Origin: Chryseobacterium gleum
GTDB taxonomy: Bacteria > Bacteroidota > Bacteroidia > Flavobacteriales > BACL11
Assembly: GCA_945865535.1 (NCBI GenBank)
Contig: CAMBDW010000007.1
Coordinates: forward strand, 1 to 64,000
Reading direction: 5' to 3'
DNA length: 64,000 nt
Shown: one piece after another, positions 54,189-63,349 of the stretch
Layout of the letters: each line of letters starts with the position of its first letter
Position numbering within the stretch: the first letter of the stretch is position 1
Position numbers and translations under genes: made by a program
Notes under the pieces: model-generated
Seen by the model: the letters and a program-made list of their open reading frames with translations, nothing else
Database searches by the model: none
Told to the model about the DNA's origin: nothing

Positions 54189-55187
54189 CGACCTTAAGAA
54201 CTCTATGGTATCTACCCCATCCGCATAATCCCAAAGGTTGGGTTTTTGGCTAGTACCAAAAGGAACCTCTTGTTTTGAAACTATACACTGTAAACTATGC
54301 CTATTTTCTTCAATAAAGTGATCCACAATGTGCCTATCATCATAATACTGGTAATACAACATTGCAACAGGAGAAAGCAATGACTTATCCTCTTTCATAA
54401 GTAAAAATCCATTTTCAATCAATTTATTACTGCCCATTAAAAAAATTGCTTTGTTATAATCGTAATTATTTCCATACTTTTTATGTTCCACAATATTATG
54501 AAAAGGATAAAATACCTCAAATAGTTTATTTAAGTCATATCCAGTTGGCAAAAAGAGTTTGGAGACATTTCTACAACCCAAACCAAAATAGGAAAATACA
54601 TCATTAGCAAGTCCTTTTAACTCTATATCGGTCTCAGTGCCATCAAGGACAGCAACTGATCTTCTGTTTTTACGAATTATCTTTTGAGCACCTTTAAAAT
54701 AATACTCAAAAAACTGGGCCGAATTATCACTTCCTGTAGCAATTACCCCATCAAAATCTTTATTTTTCACGTCATCAATAAAAGAGATGCTTTGTTTAAA
54801 TTCAGGAGCGATACTTAGTAGTTTTTCAATCATTACTTTTAAGAGCACATTATCGGTACTTGACATTTTAACAACTACTTTATGACCTGAAAGAAGAACA
54901 CTAAGAAAATCATGAAAACCAACTAAAGGAATATTACCCGCCATAATTACAAGAACCTTTTTTGGACTTGCTAATTCCTTTAATTTATAAGGATTTAGCC
55001 AGGCAGTAAGCATATCTTCTTTTAATTGTTCCTGCCAAGCATTTATGGCATTTTCAATGTTTTCTTTGGTAAACCAAGGGTTTAGTACTTCTGCTAAATG
55101 TAACTCTGCTGCTTTCTCTTGGAATATATCATTTTTAAGATAATGACCTAGCTGAGTAAAGGCTTCTATTCTTGCTTGTAACTTCAT
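54183..55187 (-). CDS. LuxC-like acyl-CoA reductase family protein
   Basis: A 334-residue aldehyde-dehydrogenase-superfamily protein related to LuxC acyl reductases. It has the nucleotide-binding stretch VLVIMAGNIPLVGFHDFLSVLLSGH and the nucleophile in FGLGCRNVSKLF (Cys205). LuxC releases fatty aldehyde from acyl-enzyme, but no LuxD/LuxE or luciferase genes are here. In Bacteroidota such single genes occur without known product. The stop overlaps the convergent lipoprotein gene by 6 bp, and the symporter gene lies 6 nt upstream on the same strand. Confidence 0.8.
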   Translation of the reverse strand: MKLQARIEAFTQLGHYLKNDIFQEKAAELHLAEVLNPWFTKENIENAINAWQEQLKEDMLTAWLNPYKLKELASPKKVLVIMAGNIPLVGFHDFLSVLLSGHKVVVKMSSTDNVLLKVMIEKLLSIAPEFKQSISFIDDVKNKDFDGVIATGSDNSAQFFEYYFKGAQKIIRKNRRSVAVLDGTETDIELKGLANDVFSYFGLGCRNVSKLFLPTGYDLNKLFEVFYPFHNIVEHKKYGNNYDYNKAIFLMGSNKLIENGFLLMKEDKSLLSPVAMLYYQYYDDRHIVDHFIEENRHSLQCIVSKQEVPFGTSQKPNLWDYADGVDTIEFLRSL

Positions 55188-55193
55188 TAAAAA

Positions 55194-56615
55194 TTACTTT
55201 ACTCTAAGTAATAATAACCCTATAAAAGTAATAAATCCATTTAGAATAAGTAGTTCAAATCCAAAAGGAATATATAAACTTAAAATATAGCAGATAACGG
55301 GTGAGGAAATTGCAACAAAGGGAACAAACTTGTCTTTAACTTTATGTTTAGTAAAAAGTCCAAATGAAAACATACCAAGAAGCGGACCATAAGTATAGCC
55401 AGCTACCGTAAATAATGATTTTATAACACTTTCATTATTAAGAGCATCAAATAGTAAAATTACAACTAATATTATAAAGGAAAATAATACATGAACTTTT
55501 TTTCTTGTCTTGACTTGCTTTTCAGGTTCTTGCTTATCAATCTCAATAATATCAATACAAAAAGATGTTGTAAGTGATGTAAGAGCTGAATCTGCAGTAG
55601 AATAAGCAGCAGCAATTATGCCAATAATAAAAACTAAACCAACATAAATTGGCAATTCAGACTTAAAAACAATATATGGAAAAAGTAAATCTGTATTGCT
55701 TGGAATATTAAAACCAACTGATTCTGAGTAAATAAAAAGAATCGCTCCAAAAGAAAGAAAAAGTAAATCAACGAAAATGAGGATTATACTAAATACCGTC
55801 ATATTCTTTTGTGCATCTTTTAAATTTCGGCAGCTAAGATTTTTTTGCATCTGATCTTGATCAAGCCCCGTCATTACAATCGCCATAAAAACTCCTGAAA
55901 AAAACTGTTTAAAGAAGTATTTTTTATCAGTCCAATCTTCAAAGAAAAAGACTTTAGAATAATCAGAGTCTTTAATTAAATTATATGCTGAAGAGAAATC
56001 AAAACCCATCCTATCAATTAATATATAGGCTATGATAATAACACTTGCGAGCATAAATGTAGTTTGGAGTGTATCTGTCCAGATAATTGTCTTCATTCCG
56101 CTTCTGTGAGTATATAACCAAATAAGTGCTATGGTAATTATAACCGTAATAAAGAAAGGGATATTCCATGCATCAAAAACCGCAAACTGCAATACTGTAG
56201 CCATGAGATATAATCTGAATGCAGATCCGATAGTTCTTGAAAGCAAAAAGAATGCTGAGCCCGTTTTATAACTACTATAACCCAATCTATCTTTTAAGTA
56301 GGTGTAAATAGATGTTAATCCTAAATTGTAATACAGCGGTAATAAAACTCTAGAAATAACAAAATAACCAACAAAAAAACCAAATACCATTTGTAGGTAT
56401 GAAAACTCACTTGAACCCACCATTCCAGGTACTGACATAAAAGTAACCCCAGAAAGAGTAGCGCCTATCATTCCATAAGCTATAACATACCATGGAGAAT
56501 TTCTATTTCCTAGAAAAAAAGAATCATTACTATCATCTTTTCCTGTCAAATAAGAGATAAAGAAAAGAAGTATAAAATATAATGAAATTACGCTTAATAA
56601 TAAAGTAGATGACAT
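55194..56615 (-). CDS. Sodium:solute symporter (SSS family)
   Basis: A 473-residue inner-membrane carrier with about 13 hydrophobic helices. SSS features include GMIGATLSGVTFMSVPGM in helix 2, TDTLQTTFMLASVII, GLDQDQMQKNLSCRN and the AAAYSTADSALTSL helix 8 region with the Ser/Asp sodium site. Substrate is not deducible (sugar, amino acid or organic acid). It is divergent from recR and followed by the LuxC-like gene, likely on the same transcript. Confidence 0.9.
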   Translation of the reverse strand: MSSTLLLSVISLYFILLFFISYLTGKDDSNDSFFLGNRNSPWYVIAYGMIGATLSGVTFMSVPGMVGSSEFSYLQMVFGFFVGYFVISRVLLPLYYNLGLTSIYTYLKDRLGYSSYKTGSAFFLLSRTIGSAFRLYLMATVLQFAVFDAWNIPFFITVIITIALIWLYTHRSGMKTIIWTDTLQTTFMLASVIIIAYILIDRMGFDFSSAYNLIKDSDYSKVFFFEDWTDKKYFFKQFFSGVFMAIVMTGLDQDQMQKNLSCRNLKDAQKNMTVFSIILIFVDLLFLSFGAILFIYSESVGFNIPSNTDLLFPYIVFKSELPIYVGLVFIIGIIAAAYSTADSALTSLTTSFCIDIIEIDKQEPEKQVKTRKKVHVLFSFIILVVILLFDALNNESVIKSLFTVAGYTYGPLLGMFSFGLFTKHKVKDKFVPFVAISSPVICYILSLYIPFGFELLILNGFITFIGLLLLRVK

Positions 56616-56630
56616 AGAAATTTTTTTTCA

Positions 56631-56638
56631 CAAAGCTA
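56631..56638 (-). promoter_or_regulatory. -7 promoter box of the symporter gene
   Basis: TAGCTTTG on the minus strand fits TAnnTTTG, 15 nt before the symporter ATG. It is 20 bp from the opposing recR -7 box. Confidence 0.6.
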
Positions 56639-56658
56639 AAATTTTTAGCCATTAATAC

Positions 56659-56666
56659 TAACTTTG
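56659..56666 (+). promoter_or_regulatory. -7 promoter box of recR
   Basis: TAACTTTG fits TAnnTTTG with only 5 nt before the recR ATG at 56672. Confidence 0.6.
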
Positions 56667-56671
56667 CAAGC

Positions 56672-57277
56672 ATGAATTTTCCATCTAAACTTGTTGAAAA
56701 TGCTGTTGAGCAATTATCTAGTCTTCCAGGAATTGGGCGTAAATCTGCTTTAAGATTAGTTTTACATATGTTAAAACAAGATAAATTATCCGTAGAGCAA
56801 TTCGGAGATGCATTCATTCAGTTAATCAACAGAATTAATTACTGTACAAGATGTTATAGTATTTCTGATTCTAATTTTTGTGAGGTTTGTGCAAATCCTA
56901 AAAGAGATGCATCAATCATTTGTGTGGTGGAAGATATCCGTGTAATGATGGCAATTGAAAATACCATGCAATACAAAGGGGTTTACCATATACTTGGAGG
57001 CTTAATTTCTCCTATAGATGGTATTGGACCTAGTCAAATTAGAGTAGAAGAACTCATCAGCAGAATAACAAATCAAGCGGTAACAGAAATTATTTTTGCA
57101 TTAAGCACAACTATGGAGGGCGATACCACTAATTATTATCTTTTTAGAAGATTAAAAGACTATAACATCAAAATATCATCAATTGCCAGAGGAATTGCTA
57201 TTGGTGACGAACTAGAATATACTGATGAAATTACTCTAGGTACTGCTATATCTAGCAGAATACCTTATTCTGAGTAA
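56672..57277 (+). CDS. recR: Recombination mediator RecR
   Basis: A 201-residue DNA repair protein that with RecO and RecF loads RecA at gaps. It has the helix-hairpin-helix SLPGIGRKSALRL, the zinc finger CTRCYSISDSNFCEVC, and a Toprim domain (ICVVEDIRVMMAIE, LSTTMEGDTT). It is divergent from the symporter, with about 56 bp between them. The antisense frame at its 5' end is a shadow. Confidence 0.95.
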   Translation: MNFPSKLVENAVEQLSSLPGIGRKSALRLVLHMLKQDKLSVEQFGDAFIQLINRINYCTRCYSISDSNFCEVCANPKRDASIICVVEDIRVMMAIENTMQYKGVYHILGGLISPIDGIGPSQIRVEELISRITNQAVTEIIFALSTTMEGDTTNYYLFRRLKDYNIKISSIARGIAIGDELEYTDEITLGTAISSRIPYSE

Positions 57278-57303
57278 TTTAGATAGTAACATGCTACTGA
57301 TAA

Positions 57304-57341
57304 AAAGTAAACATTAAAAAGAAACTATTTTACTTTCTTTT
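57304..57341 (+). terminator. AT-only hairpin after recR
   Basis: AAAGTAAA pairs with TTTACTTT across a 17-nt loop and is followed by CTTTT. It is AU-only in the stem and lies just ahead of the next promoter, so support is modest. Confidence 0.35.
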
Positions 57342-57343
57342 CT

Positions 57344-57351
57344 TAATTTTG
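57344..57351 (+). promoter_or_regulatory. -7 promoter box of the E2 gene
   Basis: TAATTTTG fits TAnnTTTG, 16 nt before the ATG at 57368, and is followed by GCCC. Confidence 0.6.
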
Positions 57352-57367
57352 CCCAAAATTTAAAACT

Positions 57368-58714
57368 ATGGCAAGAGTTGAACTTATAATGCCCAAAATG
57401 GGAGAAAGTGTTTCAGAAGCAACTATAATCTCATGGAGTAAGAAAATTGGAGATATGGTGGAGCTTGATGAAACAATCATAGAAATTGCTACTGATAAAG
57501 TAGATTCTGAAGTTCCTTCAACTCATCAAGGTAAATTAGTTGAAATGCTTTTTGGAGCTGATGATGTTGTTAAAGTTGGGGAACCGTTTGCCATAATAGA
57601 AACTGAAGCTGGTGGAAATGAAACCCCTACAATAACTAAAGTCACTTATATAGATTGTTTGCCTGTAACAGTCGCAACAAAAGCTGTTGAAGAAACTGTA
57701 ACTAAAGCAGTGGAAACTACTACAAAACCTACTATTAGTAATTCTGGAGACAGATTCTACTCTCCACTAGTAAGAAGTATGGCCTCCCAAGAGAAAATTG
57801 CTATAGCTGAATTAGATACTATCCCTGGAACAGGTAAAGATGATAGAGTTACTAAATCAGATATGCTTGTTTATTTGCAAAATAGAGGATCAGCACCTAA
57901 AATAACTGTTGAAATAGCACCTGAAGTAATAGCTACACAAACTGAACAAAAAGCGGCTCAAATTGCTACGACATCACAGAACAGAGTAAATATTCCAAAT
58001 ACTGGCGACACCGAAATTGTTGAAATGGACAGAATGAGAAAATTGATTTCTGCTCATATGACTATGTCAAAACAAACTTCTGCACACATTACATCATTTG
58101 TAGAGGCCGATATGACAAATGTGGTAAATTGGAGAGACTCTATAAAAGATGATTTCAAAAGAAGAGAAGGTCAAAATATAACCTTTACTCCTATTATTAT
58201 TGAGGCCATGGCAAAAGCTGTTAAAGATTTCCCTATGGTTAATGTTTCTGTAGATGGAACAAACATTCACATTCATAAAAATGTAAATATAGGTATGGCT
58301 GCTGCCTTACCTGACGGAAATTTAATTGTTCCTGTAATTAAAGAATGTCAAAATAAAAATTTAATTGGGATTACTAAATCGGTAAATGATTTAGCAACAA
58401 GAGCTAGAGCAGGTCAATTAAAACCAGATGATATACAAGGAGGAACAATTACCATGACTAATGTGGGTACTTTTGGCAATCTTATGGGCACTCCGATTAT
58501 AAACCAACCTCAAGTAGCAATTTTAGCTTGTGGTGTAATCAAAAAGAAACCAGTTGTGTTAGAAACTGAACATGGTGATGTAATTGCTATTCGTCACATG
58601 ATGTTCTTGTCTTTATCTTACGATCACAGAGTTGTTGATGGAGCACTTGGGGGCCAATTTGTAAGAAGAGTTGCAGACTATCTCGAAAAATTTGATGTAA
58701 ATACTATAGTTTAA
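57368..58714 (+). CDS. Dihydrolipoamide acyltransferase (E2) of a 2-oxoacid dehydrogenase complex
   Basis: A 448-residue E2 component. The lipoyl domain (1-80) has the lipoylated Lys44 in ATDKVDSEV; after a Thr/Val-rich linker comes the E3/E1-binding domain (about 130-170; SPLVRSMASQEKI, GKDDRVTKSDML); the catalytic domain ends with LSYDHRVVDGALGGQF, in which His and Asp do the acyl transfer. It most resembles branched-chain or general 2-oxoacid E2s of Bacteroidota rather than the succinyl type, but the substrate cannot be assigned because no E1 genes are adjacent. Confidence 0.9.
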   Translation: MARVELIMPKMGESVSEATIISWSKKIGDMVELDETIIEIATDKVDSEVPSTHQGKLVEMLFGADDVVKVGEPFAIIETEAGGNETPTITKVTYIDCLPVTVATKAVEETVTKAVETTTKPTISNSGDRFYSPLVRSMASQEKIAIAELDTIPGTGKDDRVTKSDMLVYLQNRGSAPKITVEIAPEVIATQTEQKAAQIATTSQNRVNIPNTGDTEIVEMDRMRKLISAHMTMSKQTSAHITSFVEADMTNVVNWRDSIKDDFKRREGQNITFTPIIIEAMAKAVKDFPMVNVSVDGTNIHIHKNVNIGMAAALPDGNLIVPVIKECQNKNLIGITKSVNDLATRARAGQLKPDDIQGGTITMTNVGTFGNLMGTPIINQPQVAILACGVIKKKPVVLETEHGDVIAIRHMMFLSLSYDHRVVDGALGGQFVRRVADYLEKFDVNTIV

Positions 58715-58718
58715 AGCC

Positions 58719-58742
58719 AAATTTTTAGTTCCACTAAAATTT
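58719..58742 (+). terminator. Hairpin between E2 and the exonuclease gene
   Basis: AAATTTTTAGT pairs with ACTAAAATTT around TCC, with one bulged T. It abuts the next -7 box directly, so it could end the E2 message. Confidence 0.4.
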
Positions 58743-58750
58743 TACTTTCG
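58743..58750 (+). promoter_or_regulatory. -7 promoter box of the exonuclease gene
   Basis: TACTTTCG differs from TAnnTTTG by one base and ends 4 nt before the ATG at 58755. Confidence 0.45.
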
Positions 58751-58754
58751 TATT

Positions 58755-59540
58755 ATGAATTTAAAACTAAAAAAACCCATTGTATTCTTTGATTTGGAAA
58801 CAACAGGAGTGCAAGTTGCAACAGATAGAATTGTTGAAATAGCAATTCTAAAAGTATTTCCAAACGGCAATAAAGAAAGTAAAACTTGGCTAGTAAATCC
58901 TATAATTCCAATTCCCTTAGAAACTACTGCTATTCACGGAATATCAGATGAGAAAGTAGCAAATGAACCTACTTTTAAAGAATTAGCACCCGAAATTTCA
59001 GAGCTAATACACAATTGCGATTTAGCAGGCTATAACTCTAACAAATTTGATATCCCACTACTTGCTGAAGAGTTTTTAAGAGCTGAAATTGACTTTGATA
59101 TGGCAAATAGAAAAGCTGTTGATGTTCAAAATATATTTCACAAATTAGAACAAAGAACCCTGGTAGCGGCTTACCAATTTTATTGCAATAAAGATTTAAC
59201 AAATGCCCACTCTGCTCAGGCTGATACCAATGCAACTTATGAAGTACTATTAGCTCAGTTAGATAAATATGAAGAATTAGAAAATGATGTACATTTTCTT
59301 GCTGAATTTTCAGAGAGAGGAGGAAAATTTGCTGATATGGCGGGTTTCATTCGATTTAATGAAAGCGGAGAAGAGATATTAAGTTTTGGCAAGTATCGTG
59401 ATGTAACTTTAGCTCAAATATGGAATGATAATCCTGGCTATTTTTCTTGGATACAGAATGCAGAATTCCCTTTATACACCAAAAATGTAATGCGTAATTT
59501 TGCCATAAAAATGAAATTAGAAAATAAGTTTAAATCTTAA
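58755..59540 (+). CDS. DnaQ-like 3'-5' exonuclease
   Basis: A 261-residue DEDDh exonuclease of the DnaQ/RNase T clan. Exo I is FFDLETTGVQVATDRIVEI (Asp, Glu), Exo II is GYNSNKFDIPLL, and Exo III is HSAQADTNATYEVL (His and Asp). A C-terminal region of about 80 residues with SFGKYRDVTLAQIW is a DUF3820-like extension. It may proofread DNA or trim RNA. It ends on the start base of the SdpI-like gene. Confidence 0.88.
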   Translation: MNLKLKKPIVFFDLETTGVQVATDRIVEIAILKVFPNGNKESKTWLVNPIIPIPLETTAIHGISDEKVANEPTFKELAPEISELIHNCDLAGYNSNKFDIPLLAEEFLRAEIDFDMANRKAVDVQNIFHKLEQRTLVAAYQFYCNKDLTNAHSAQADTNATYEVLLAQLDKYEELENDVHFLAEFSERGGKFADMAGFIRFNESGEEILSFGKYRDVTLAQIWNDNPGYFSWIQNAEFPLYTKNVMRNFAIKMKLENKFKS

Positions 59541-59896
59541 TGGATGTAAAGATATTAATAGCCCATCTTAGTTGCGGACCATTAATGGTTATACTTACTT
59601 ATATTTTTTATAAATTTCCACCAAAGAAAATAAATCCATTATATGGTTATCGAACAAATAGAAGTATGCAAAACCAAAAAGTATGGGACTTTGCAAATAA
59701 AGTAAGTACAAAATATTTACTTGTTGCGTCCCTAATAACTTCCTTAGTACAAGCCATTATAATACTTATGAAATATCAATCTGAAGATGGATTACTGGCA
59801 TCTACTGCAATTCTCCTTCTATTGCTAGGATTATCAATTTGGAAAACAGAAATAGAGTTGAACAAAAATTTTGATAAAAAGGGTAACAGATTATGA
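59540..59896 (+). CDS. SdpI family membrane protein
   Basis: A 118-residue protein with three likely transmembrane segments and the SdpI family motif GYRTNRSMQNQKVWDFANK between the first two. SdpI in Bacillus gives immunity to a toxic peptide, but single short members like this one are common and their role is unknown. It shares its first base with the exonuclease stop and overlaps the FAH gene by 4 nt. Confidence 0.8.
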   Translation: MDVKILIAHLSCGPLMVILTYIFYKFPPKKINPLYGYRTNRSMQNQKVWDFANKVSTKYLLVASLITSLVQAIIILMKYQSEDGLLASTAILLLLLGLSIWKTEIELNKNFDKKGNRL

Positions 59897-60504
59897 AGAT
59901 ATTATGTATTGGAAGAAACTATGCAAAACATGCCCAGGAATTAGGCAATACTGTCCCTACTGAACCTTTATTCTTTCTAAAACCTGAAACAGCCATTCAG
60001 CCCAAAGGTCATCCATTTTTTATTCCCCATTTTTCTAATGACATTCACTATGAAGTAGAATTAGTTGTGAAAATTAACAAGCCTGGTAAACATATTGAAG
60101 AAAAGTTTGCTCATAAGTACTACTCAGAAATTGGTTTAGGAATTGATTTTACGGCTCGTGATATTCAGCAGGAATGTAAAGCGAAGGGCCTGCCTTGGGA
60201 AAAAGCAAAAGGTTTTGATGGATCTGCACAAATTAGTAGCACTTTTATTGAAAAATCAGATTTAGAGCTTGATAATATTACATTTTCTTTAAATAAAAAT
60301 GGAAAACAAGTTCAACTAGGAAATAGTTCTGAAATGATATTTAAGTTTGATAAAATAATAGCTTATTTATCAAAATTCTATTCTTTAAAAATTGGAGATT
60401 TAATTTTTACCGGAACTCCAGAGGGAGTAGGTAAAGTAGAAAAAGGGGATCTCTTAAATGGTTTTATTGGAGAACAAGAAATGTTTAAAGTTTTGATTAA
60501 GTAA
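59893..60504 (+). CDS. Fumarylacetoacetate hydrolase family protein
   Basis: A 203-residue FAH-fold enzyme with the typical GRNYAKHAQELGN start, LFFLKPETAI, the metal-binding HYEVELVVKI, GIDFTARDIQ and IFTGTPEGVG. Related enzymes are acylpyruvases or oxaloacetate tautomerases/decarboxylases; by length this is the short acylpyruvase-like form. Its stop is one base from the convergent def stop, leaving no terminator. It overlaps the SdpI-like gene by 4 nt. Confidence 0.9.
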   Translation: MKILCIGRNYAKHAQELGNTVPTEPLFFLKPETAIQPKGHPFFIPHFSNDIHYEVELVVKINKPGKHIEEKFAHKYYSEIGLGIDFTARDIQQECKAKGLPWEKAKGFDGSAQISSTFIEKSDLELDNITFSLNKNGKQVQLGNSSEMIFKFDKIIAYLSKFYSLKIGDLIFTGTPEGVGKVEKGDLLNGFIGEQEMFKVLIK

Positions 60505-60505
60505 A

Positions 60506-61066
60506 CTATTTCAAAAATCTCATCTTATAAGTAGCACTCACTTTTCCATTAGTGATATCCATAAGCTTACCTTTTATCATTTTTTTTCTTAATGGAGATA
60601 TTTTATCAGTAAATAAAACACCATTTATATGATCATACTCATGTTGGATAACACGAGCTACTAAACCATCAAAAATAGCAGTGTGCTTGTCAAAATTCTC
60701 GTCAAAATACTCAATAGTAATAGACGATTTTCTAGAAACATCTTCCCTTATTTCTGGAATCGATAAACAGCCCTCATTAAACTCCCACTCCTCCCCTGTT
60801 TCTTCAATGATTCTAGGGTTGATAAATACTTTCTTAACGACTTGTACTGGTAATTCTTTCTCATCATCTACAAATGGAGTTGTATCAATCAAAAATAGTC
60901 TAATAGCTTTATTAATTTGAGGAGCAGCTAGGCCAACACCACTAGCCTCATACATTGTTTCCCACATATTAACTAATAAAGCATCTAACTCTGGGTATTC
61001 ATGTGTAATATTTACACAATTCTTTCTTAAAATTGGGGCTCCAAAAGCTACAATTGGCAATATCAT
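60506..61066 (-). CDS. def: Peptide deformylase
   Basis: A 186-residue metalloenzyme that removes the formyl group from nascent N-terminal methionines. The three motifs are GVGLAAPQI (43-51), EGCLSIP with metal ligand Cys100, and QHEYDHINGVLF with His142, Glu143 and His146. The insertion between motifs 1 and 2 is typical of Bacteroidota enzymes. It shares a base with the moxR stop, so it is probably transcribed with it. Confidence 0.95.
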   Translation of the reverse strand: MILPIVAFGAPILRKNCVNITHEYPELDALLVNMWETMYEASGVGLAAPQINKAIRLFLIDTTPFVDDEKELPVQVVKKVFINPRIIEETGEEWEFNEGCLSIPEIREDVSRKSSITIEYFDENFDKHTAIFDGLVARVIQHEYDHINGVLFTDKISPLRKKMIKGKLMDITNGKVSATYKMRFLK

Positions 61067-62022
61067 TATAAAATTGACTCAATGATTTTTTCAATACTCA
61101 TTCCCTCAGCTTCTGCTTTATAATTTTTTACTAATCTGTGCATTAATATTGGTTTTGCAACCGCTTTTACATCTTCAATATCAGGAGAATACTTACCATT
61201 AATAGCAGCATGACATTTTGCTCCCATTATCATGTATTGTGATGCTCTTGGGCCAGCTCCCCACTCTATATATTCTTTTACCACATCATCTGTTTTATCA
61301 GAGTTTGGCCGAGTTTTTGCTACTAAACCTACTGCATATTGCAAAACATTATCAGTAACTGGTAATTTAGTAATTACCTGCTGAAATCTCAAAATATCAT
61401 CAGCATACATAATGGTATTTAAAGTAATATTTTGCTTAACTGTTGTCTGCTTTACAATTTGTAATTCCTCCTCATATGAAGGGTAATCTAAAACTACATT
61501 AAACATGAATCTGTCAAGTTGGGCTTCAGGTAATGGGTAAGTACCTTCTTGCTCAATAGGATTTTGAGTAGCCAATACAAAAAATGGTTTGTCTAACTCA
61601 TATTTTTTCCCAGCATTCGTAACAGAGCGCTCTTGCATAGCCTCTAGTAAAGCTGATTGGGTTTTAGGAGGTGTTCTATTAATCTCATCTGCTAAAATTA
61701 TATTAGAAAATAAAGGGCCTTTAATAAATTTAAATTCTCTTTTCTCGTCTAATATTTCAGCCCCAACTATGTCTGAAGGCATTAAATCTGGAGTAAATTG
61801 AATACGGTTAAAATTAAGCCCTAAGGAGTCTGCAATTGTTTGAACCAAGAGGGTTTTAGCCAAACCAGGAACTCCTACTAACAAACAATGTCCATTACAA
61901 AAAATAGAAATTAGAACTTGTTGAACAACAGCATCTTGGCCTACAATAACTTTTCCTATCTCATTCTTAAATTCATTGTACTTTACAACAAATTCATCAA
62001 TAGCTTTTACTTCATCACTCAT
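61066..62022 (-). CDS. MoxR-family AAA+ ATPase
   Basis: A 318-residue AAA+ ATPase of the MoxR group, chaperones thought to help assemble or activate metal or VWA-containing proteins. Walker A is GVPGLAKT (50-57), Walker B is IILADEINR, sensor 1 is LATQNPIEQEGTYPLPEAQLDRF, and the C-terminal lid follows. No VWA partner lies in the window. It is flanked by def and the SurA-like gene on the same strand and was found close to surA in other Bacteroidota as I recall. Confidence 0.9.
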   Translation of the reverse strand: MSDEVKAIDEFVVKYNEFKNEIGKVIVGQDAVVQQVLISIFCNGHCLLVGVPGLAKTLLVQTIADSLGLNFNRIQFTPDLMPSDIVGAEILDEKREFKFIKGPLFSNIILADEINRTPPKTQSALLEAMQERSVTNAGKKYELDKPFFVLATQNPIEQEGTYPLPEAQLDRFMFNVVLDYPSYEEELQIVKQTTVKQNITLNTIMYADDILRFQQVITKLPVTDNVLQYAVGLVAKTRPNSDKTDDVVKEYIEWGAGPRASQYMIMGAKCHAAINGKYSPDIEDVKAVAKPILMHRLVKNYKAEAEGMSIEKIIESIL

Positions 62023-62023
62023 A

Positions 62024-63349
62024 TTATTTTACCCATTTATTTTTGAACCCACAGTTTAAAAGATCCTCATTAATCTTAATATAGGTTTTATCAATTGTTT
62101 TTTGAATCCACACCATTAGCTCATCTTGCTTTTTAAGGTTGATAGCAAAATCCTTAATCATTGAAAAATCATCAACTAAGTTAGCCGTATGTGATTCTAT
62201 TTTCTTAGTTAGTTTTAAAATTCGATAAGCCTGAGTTTCATCAGGCATCTGCATAAGCGCAGAAGAAGAAATCTCAGCAACTTTTAGATTTTCAACAGTA
62301 TATTTTAAAGCAGGAGCCATATCATCTATAGTATGCATTGTGGACATAGTATTTGGATTTAATAATAAACCCCCATTATTTTTGCTTTCATCATCACTAT
62401 ACTTAGTAATTGCCTGCTCAAAAGTAATTTTTCCATCCTTAATTTCTTTTTCAATCTCTTCAATTTTAAGTTTGGCATTATTTAGTGCGGTTGAGCTAAC
62501 CTTAGTTTTTAATAAAATATGACGAACATTGATTTGCTCTCCTCTCCTTTGAATTAGTTGAATAATATGGAAACCAAATTGAGATTCTACTACTTCTGAT
62601 ATTTCTCCTTCTTTTAATCTAAAAGCTGCTCTCTCAAACTCAGGAACTAAATCTCCCCTATTTACAAAACCAAGCTCACCACCTTTAGAAGCGGAACCAG
62701 GATCATCAGAATACAAAGTTGCCAACATCTTAAAATCTTCTCCTTTATACACGCGCGCTCTAAAGTCATTTAGCTTAGCTCGTAATTTATCTTTTTGCTC
62801 ATTCGAAATTTCTGGTTTTATAATTATTTGAGTGATTTCTACTTTAGAGGGAACTTGTGGAATATCCAATTTTTCTTGCTTATTAAAAAATTCTTTAACT
62901 TCAGCAGGAGTTACTTTTACATCAGAGGAAATAGAGCTTTGCACTTTTTGAGCCAAAAACTGATTCTTAATTACTTTACCTAGCTCTAGTTCAATCTCAG
63001 CTTTTAATTTTCCAAAATAGGCTTCTACTTTTTCAATAGAACCTAATTGACTTTCGAAATAATTTAATCTTTTGTCAATTTCAGTAGCAATATCTTCATC
63101 AGTTACTACTACACTATCCATTTTAGCTTGATTGATAAGTAGTTTCTGAAATAAAATATCCTCAATTATTTCACACTTTACCTCTTCTGATTGTATATTC
63201 TCTTGTGATAAATATTGCAAATATTGTGATTCAATATCTGATGTAAGTACTATCTCATCTCCAATTATTGCTTCAACCTTATCAATTGATTGTGCACTAA
63301 TACTTAAAACTAAAAAACTAAAAATAATTATATTAAAAATCTTCTTCAT
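62024..63349 (-). CDS. SurA-like periplasmic peptidylprolyl isomerase
   Basis: A 441-residue periplasmic chaperone for outer-membrane proteins. Signal MKKIFNIIIFSFLVLSISAQ, a SurA N-terminal domain (about 20-170), then parvulin repeats: the first (about 170-270) has SDDPGSASKGGELGFVNRGDLVPEF and FGFHIIQL; the second (about 275-380) has VRHILLKTKV and YSDDESKNNGGLL. The C-terminal helix closes the SurA core. It is 1 nt from moxR and shares a base with the downstream chaperone-like gene. Confidence 0.9.
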   Translation of the reverse strand: MKKIFNIIIFSFLVLSISAQSIDKVEAIIGDEIVLTSDIESQYLQYLSQENIQSEEVKCEIIEDILFQKLLINQAKMDSVVVTDEDIATEIDKRLNYFESQLGSIEKVEAYFGKLKAEIELELGKVIKNQFLAQKVQSSISSDVKVTPAEVKEFFNKQEKLDIPQVPSKVEITQIIIKPEISNEQKDKLRAKLNDFRARVYKGEDFKMLATLYSDDPGSASKGGELGFVNRGDLVPEFERAAFRLKEGEISEVVESQFGFHIIQLIQRRGEQINVRHILLKTKVSSTALNNAKLKIEEIEKEIKDGKITFEQAITKYSDDESKNNGGLLLNPNTMSTMHTIDDMAPALKYTVENLKVAEISSSALMQMPDETQAYRILKLTKKIESHTANLVDDFSMIKDFAINLKKQDELMVWIQKTIDKTYIKINEDLLNCGFKNKWVK

